DNA from: Sphingobacterium deserti
GTDB lineage: Bacteria; Bacteroidota; Bacteroidia; Sphingobacteriales; Sphingobacteriaceae
Reading direction: 5' to 3'
Assembly: GCF_000757725.1 (NCBI RefSeq)
Contig: NZ_JJMU01000014.1
Span: 62,001-126,000 of the forward strand
Length of the DNA stretch: 64,000 bases
In this document: in pieces, positions 63,491-64,000 of the stretch
Layout: every line of letters begins with the position of its first letter
How positions within the stretch are numbered: the first letter of the stretch is position 1
Position numbers and translations under genes: made by a program
Notes under the pieces: generated by a model
Seen by the model: the letters and a program-made list of their open reading frames with translations, nothing else
What the model was told of the DNA's origin: nothing
The model's database searches: none

Positions 63491-64000
63491 CTAATCAATA
63501 TAAAACAGATATCGGCTTGACCCACTATCACTATGTAATAAATCCTTTTCTATTTGGGAGTAATTTACATAAATCCAGTCCATCAGTCTCTTCGCTTTCG
63601 CGCCTTCATTGCTATGTACTGCCACGTCGGAGAGCTGCCCAATCGAGGCGTCATATATAAAAGATACGGCTATACTTTTTTTACTATCTAGAACCCCGGA
63701 CCAGTCTGGATCAAATTTTAACACCTGACCTTCAAAACGGTCTTTAATAAAGTAAGCTACTTCGGTGTACTGAATAGATTCCTTATCAAGGGAACGGTCT
63801 GGTCGAACTTTCACTGTGGTTACACTGTTTACGGGTTGCCCATAGTAAATTGCCTGTTTCCATTTAGGTTTTAATCCCGCATACAAGCTTTTGGAAAGAA
63901 GATCATCTCCAGTGAATTCAACTTCACCTGATTTATGAATAAGTATATCCACCTGCTTGACATTCTCAAATAAATTAGGGTCTCGTATTATTGCGGCCCA
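63491..64000 (-). CDS. Protein of unknown function with TonB-C-like segment (N-terminus beyond window)
   Basis: The frame is open through the right edge, so at least 169 residues of a longer protein are seen; the codon at 63952 that could be a start is GTG and the frame continues upstream without a stop. Two repeat-like units show patterns such as KWKQAIYYGQPVNSVTTVKV, similar to the C-terminal domains of TonB-like proteins (W.PA...G..V...V.V), followed by SKKSIAVSFIYDASIGQLSDVAVHSN. It may be an energy-transducer-like or periplasmic protein, but I could not place it in a family. Confidence 0.6.
   Translation of the reverse strand, partial: WAAIIRDPNLFENVKQVDILIHKSGEVEFTGDDLLSKSLYAGLKPKWKQAIYYGQPVNSVTTVKVRPDRSLDKESIQYTEVAYFIKDRFEGQVLKFDPDWSGVLDSKKSIAVSFIYDASIGQLSDVAVHSNEGAKAKRLMDWIYVNYSQIEKDLLHSDSGSSRYLFYID

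Overview
The window reads as chromosomal DNA of a Bacteroidota, most likely a member of the Sphingobacteriaceae (Sphingobacterium/Pedobacter type). The evidence is a SusC/SusD polysaccharide-utilisation locus with a SusR-type regulator, an Alternative Complex III plus caa3/aa3-type oxidase cluster in the order typical of this phylum, start regions that mostly lack Shine-Dalgarno sequences, and many -7 promoter elements of the Bacteroidota form TAnnTTTG. Genus is an inference; there is no rRNA, and no tRNA or CRISPR array was seen.

Layout. 1-2.0 kb: 3'-truncated GH78 alpha-L-rhamnosidase. 2.1-5.5 kb: EamA transporter, LptF/G permease and tgt, with two kinds of short tandem repeats between tgt and the permease. 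5.6-7.5 kb: a family 2 glycosyltransferase and rsmG. 7.69-7.78 kb: a small SRP RNA gene on the minus strand with a clear promoter, lying under spurious ORFs. 7.9-10.8 kb: small membrane protein, MHS-type symporter and dprA. 11.2-12.6 kb: a Fic-domain protein whose catalytic His is Gln, preceded by a dyad over its -7 box. 12.8-22.4 kb: housekeeping and small genes (accD, a HExxH mini-protein, a MerR regulator, YfcE-like phosphoesterase, trmN6, a beta-barrel protein, mutS, mtgA, isoaspartyl peptidase). 22.5-31.7 kb: a PUL (SusR-like, SusC, SusD, GH30, SusE/F-like) whose gene order matches the Bacteroides locus for fungal beta-1,6-glucan. 31.7-41.6 kb: S4 RNA-binding protein, dapD, a Sua5/YrdC protein, DUF4920 protein, folP, brnQ, metG, an LD-carboxypeptidase and pckA. 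41.6-58.7 kb: one long minus-strand respiratory cluster. 59.0-64.0 kb: msrB, a LacI regulator divergent from a GH92 mannosidase, a DUF493 protein and an incomplete gene at the edge.

How the genes work together. The 17-kb minus-strand cluster should move electrons from menaquinol through ActABCDEF directly to cytochrome oxidase (CoxB, CoxA, two subunit-III-like proteins, subunit IV). CtaA and CtaB make its heme a; an SCO-fold protein and a DUF420 protein are presumed assembly factors. The PUL would capture an exogenous glucan at the surface (SusD, SusE/F-like), cut it with the GH30 lipoprotein, and import oligosaccharides through SusC. The GH78, GH92 and LacI genes show a wider carbohydrate-scavenging lifestyle (rhamnosides, alpha-mannans).

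The most useful second-look items are: a group of genes whose -7 element sits only 3-5 bases before the ATG (predicted leaderless mRNAs, calibrated by the SRP RNA promoter), an SCO-family protein with no copper ligands, a Tgt without the usual zinc cysteines, the degenerate Fic protein with its promoter dyad, and the predicted beta-1,6-glucan PUL. I did not find a clear wholly new multi-gene system.
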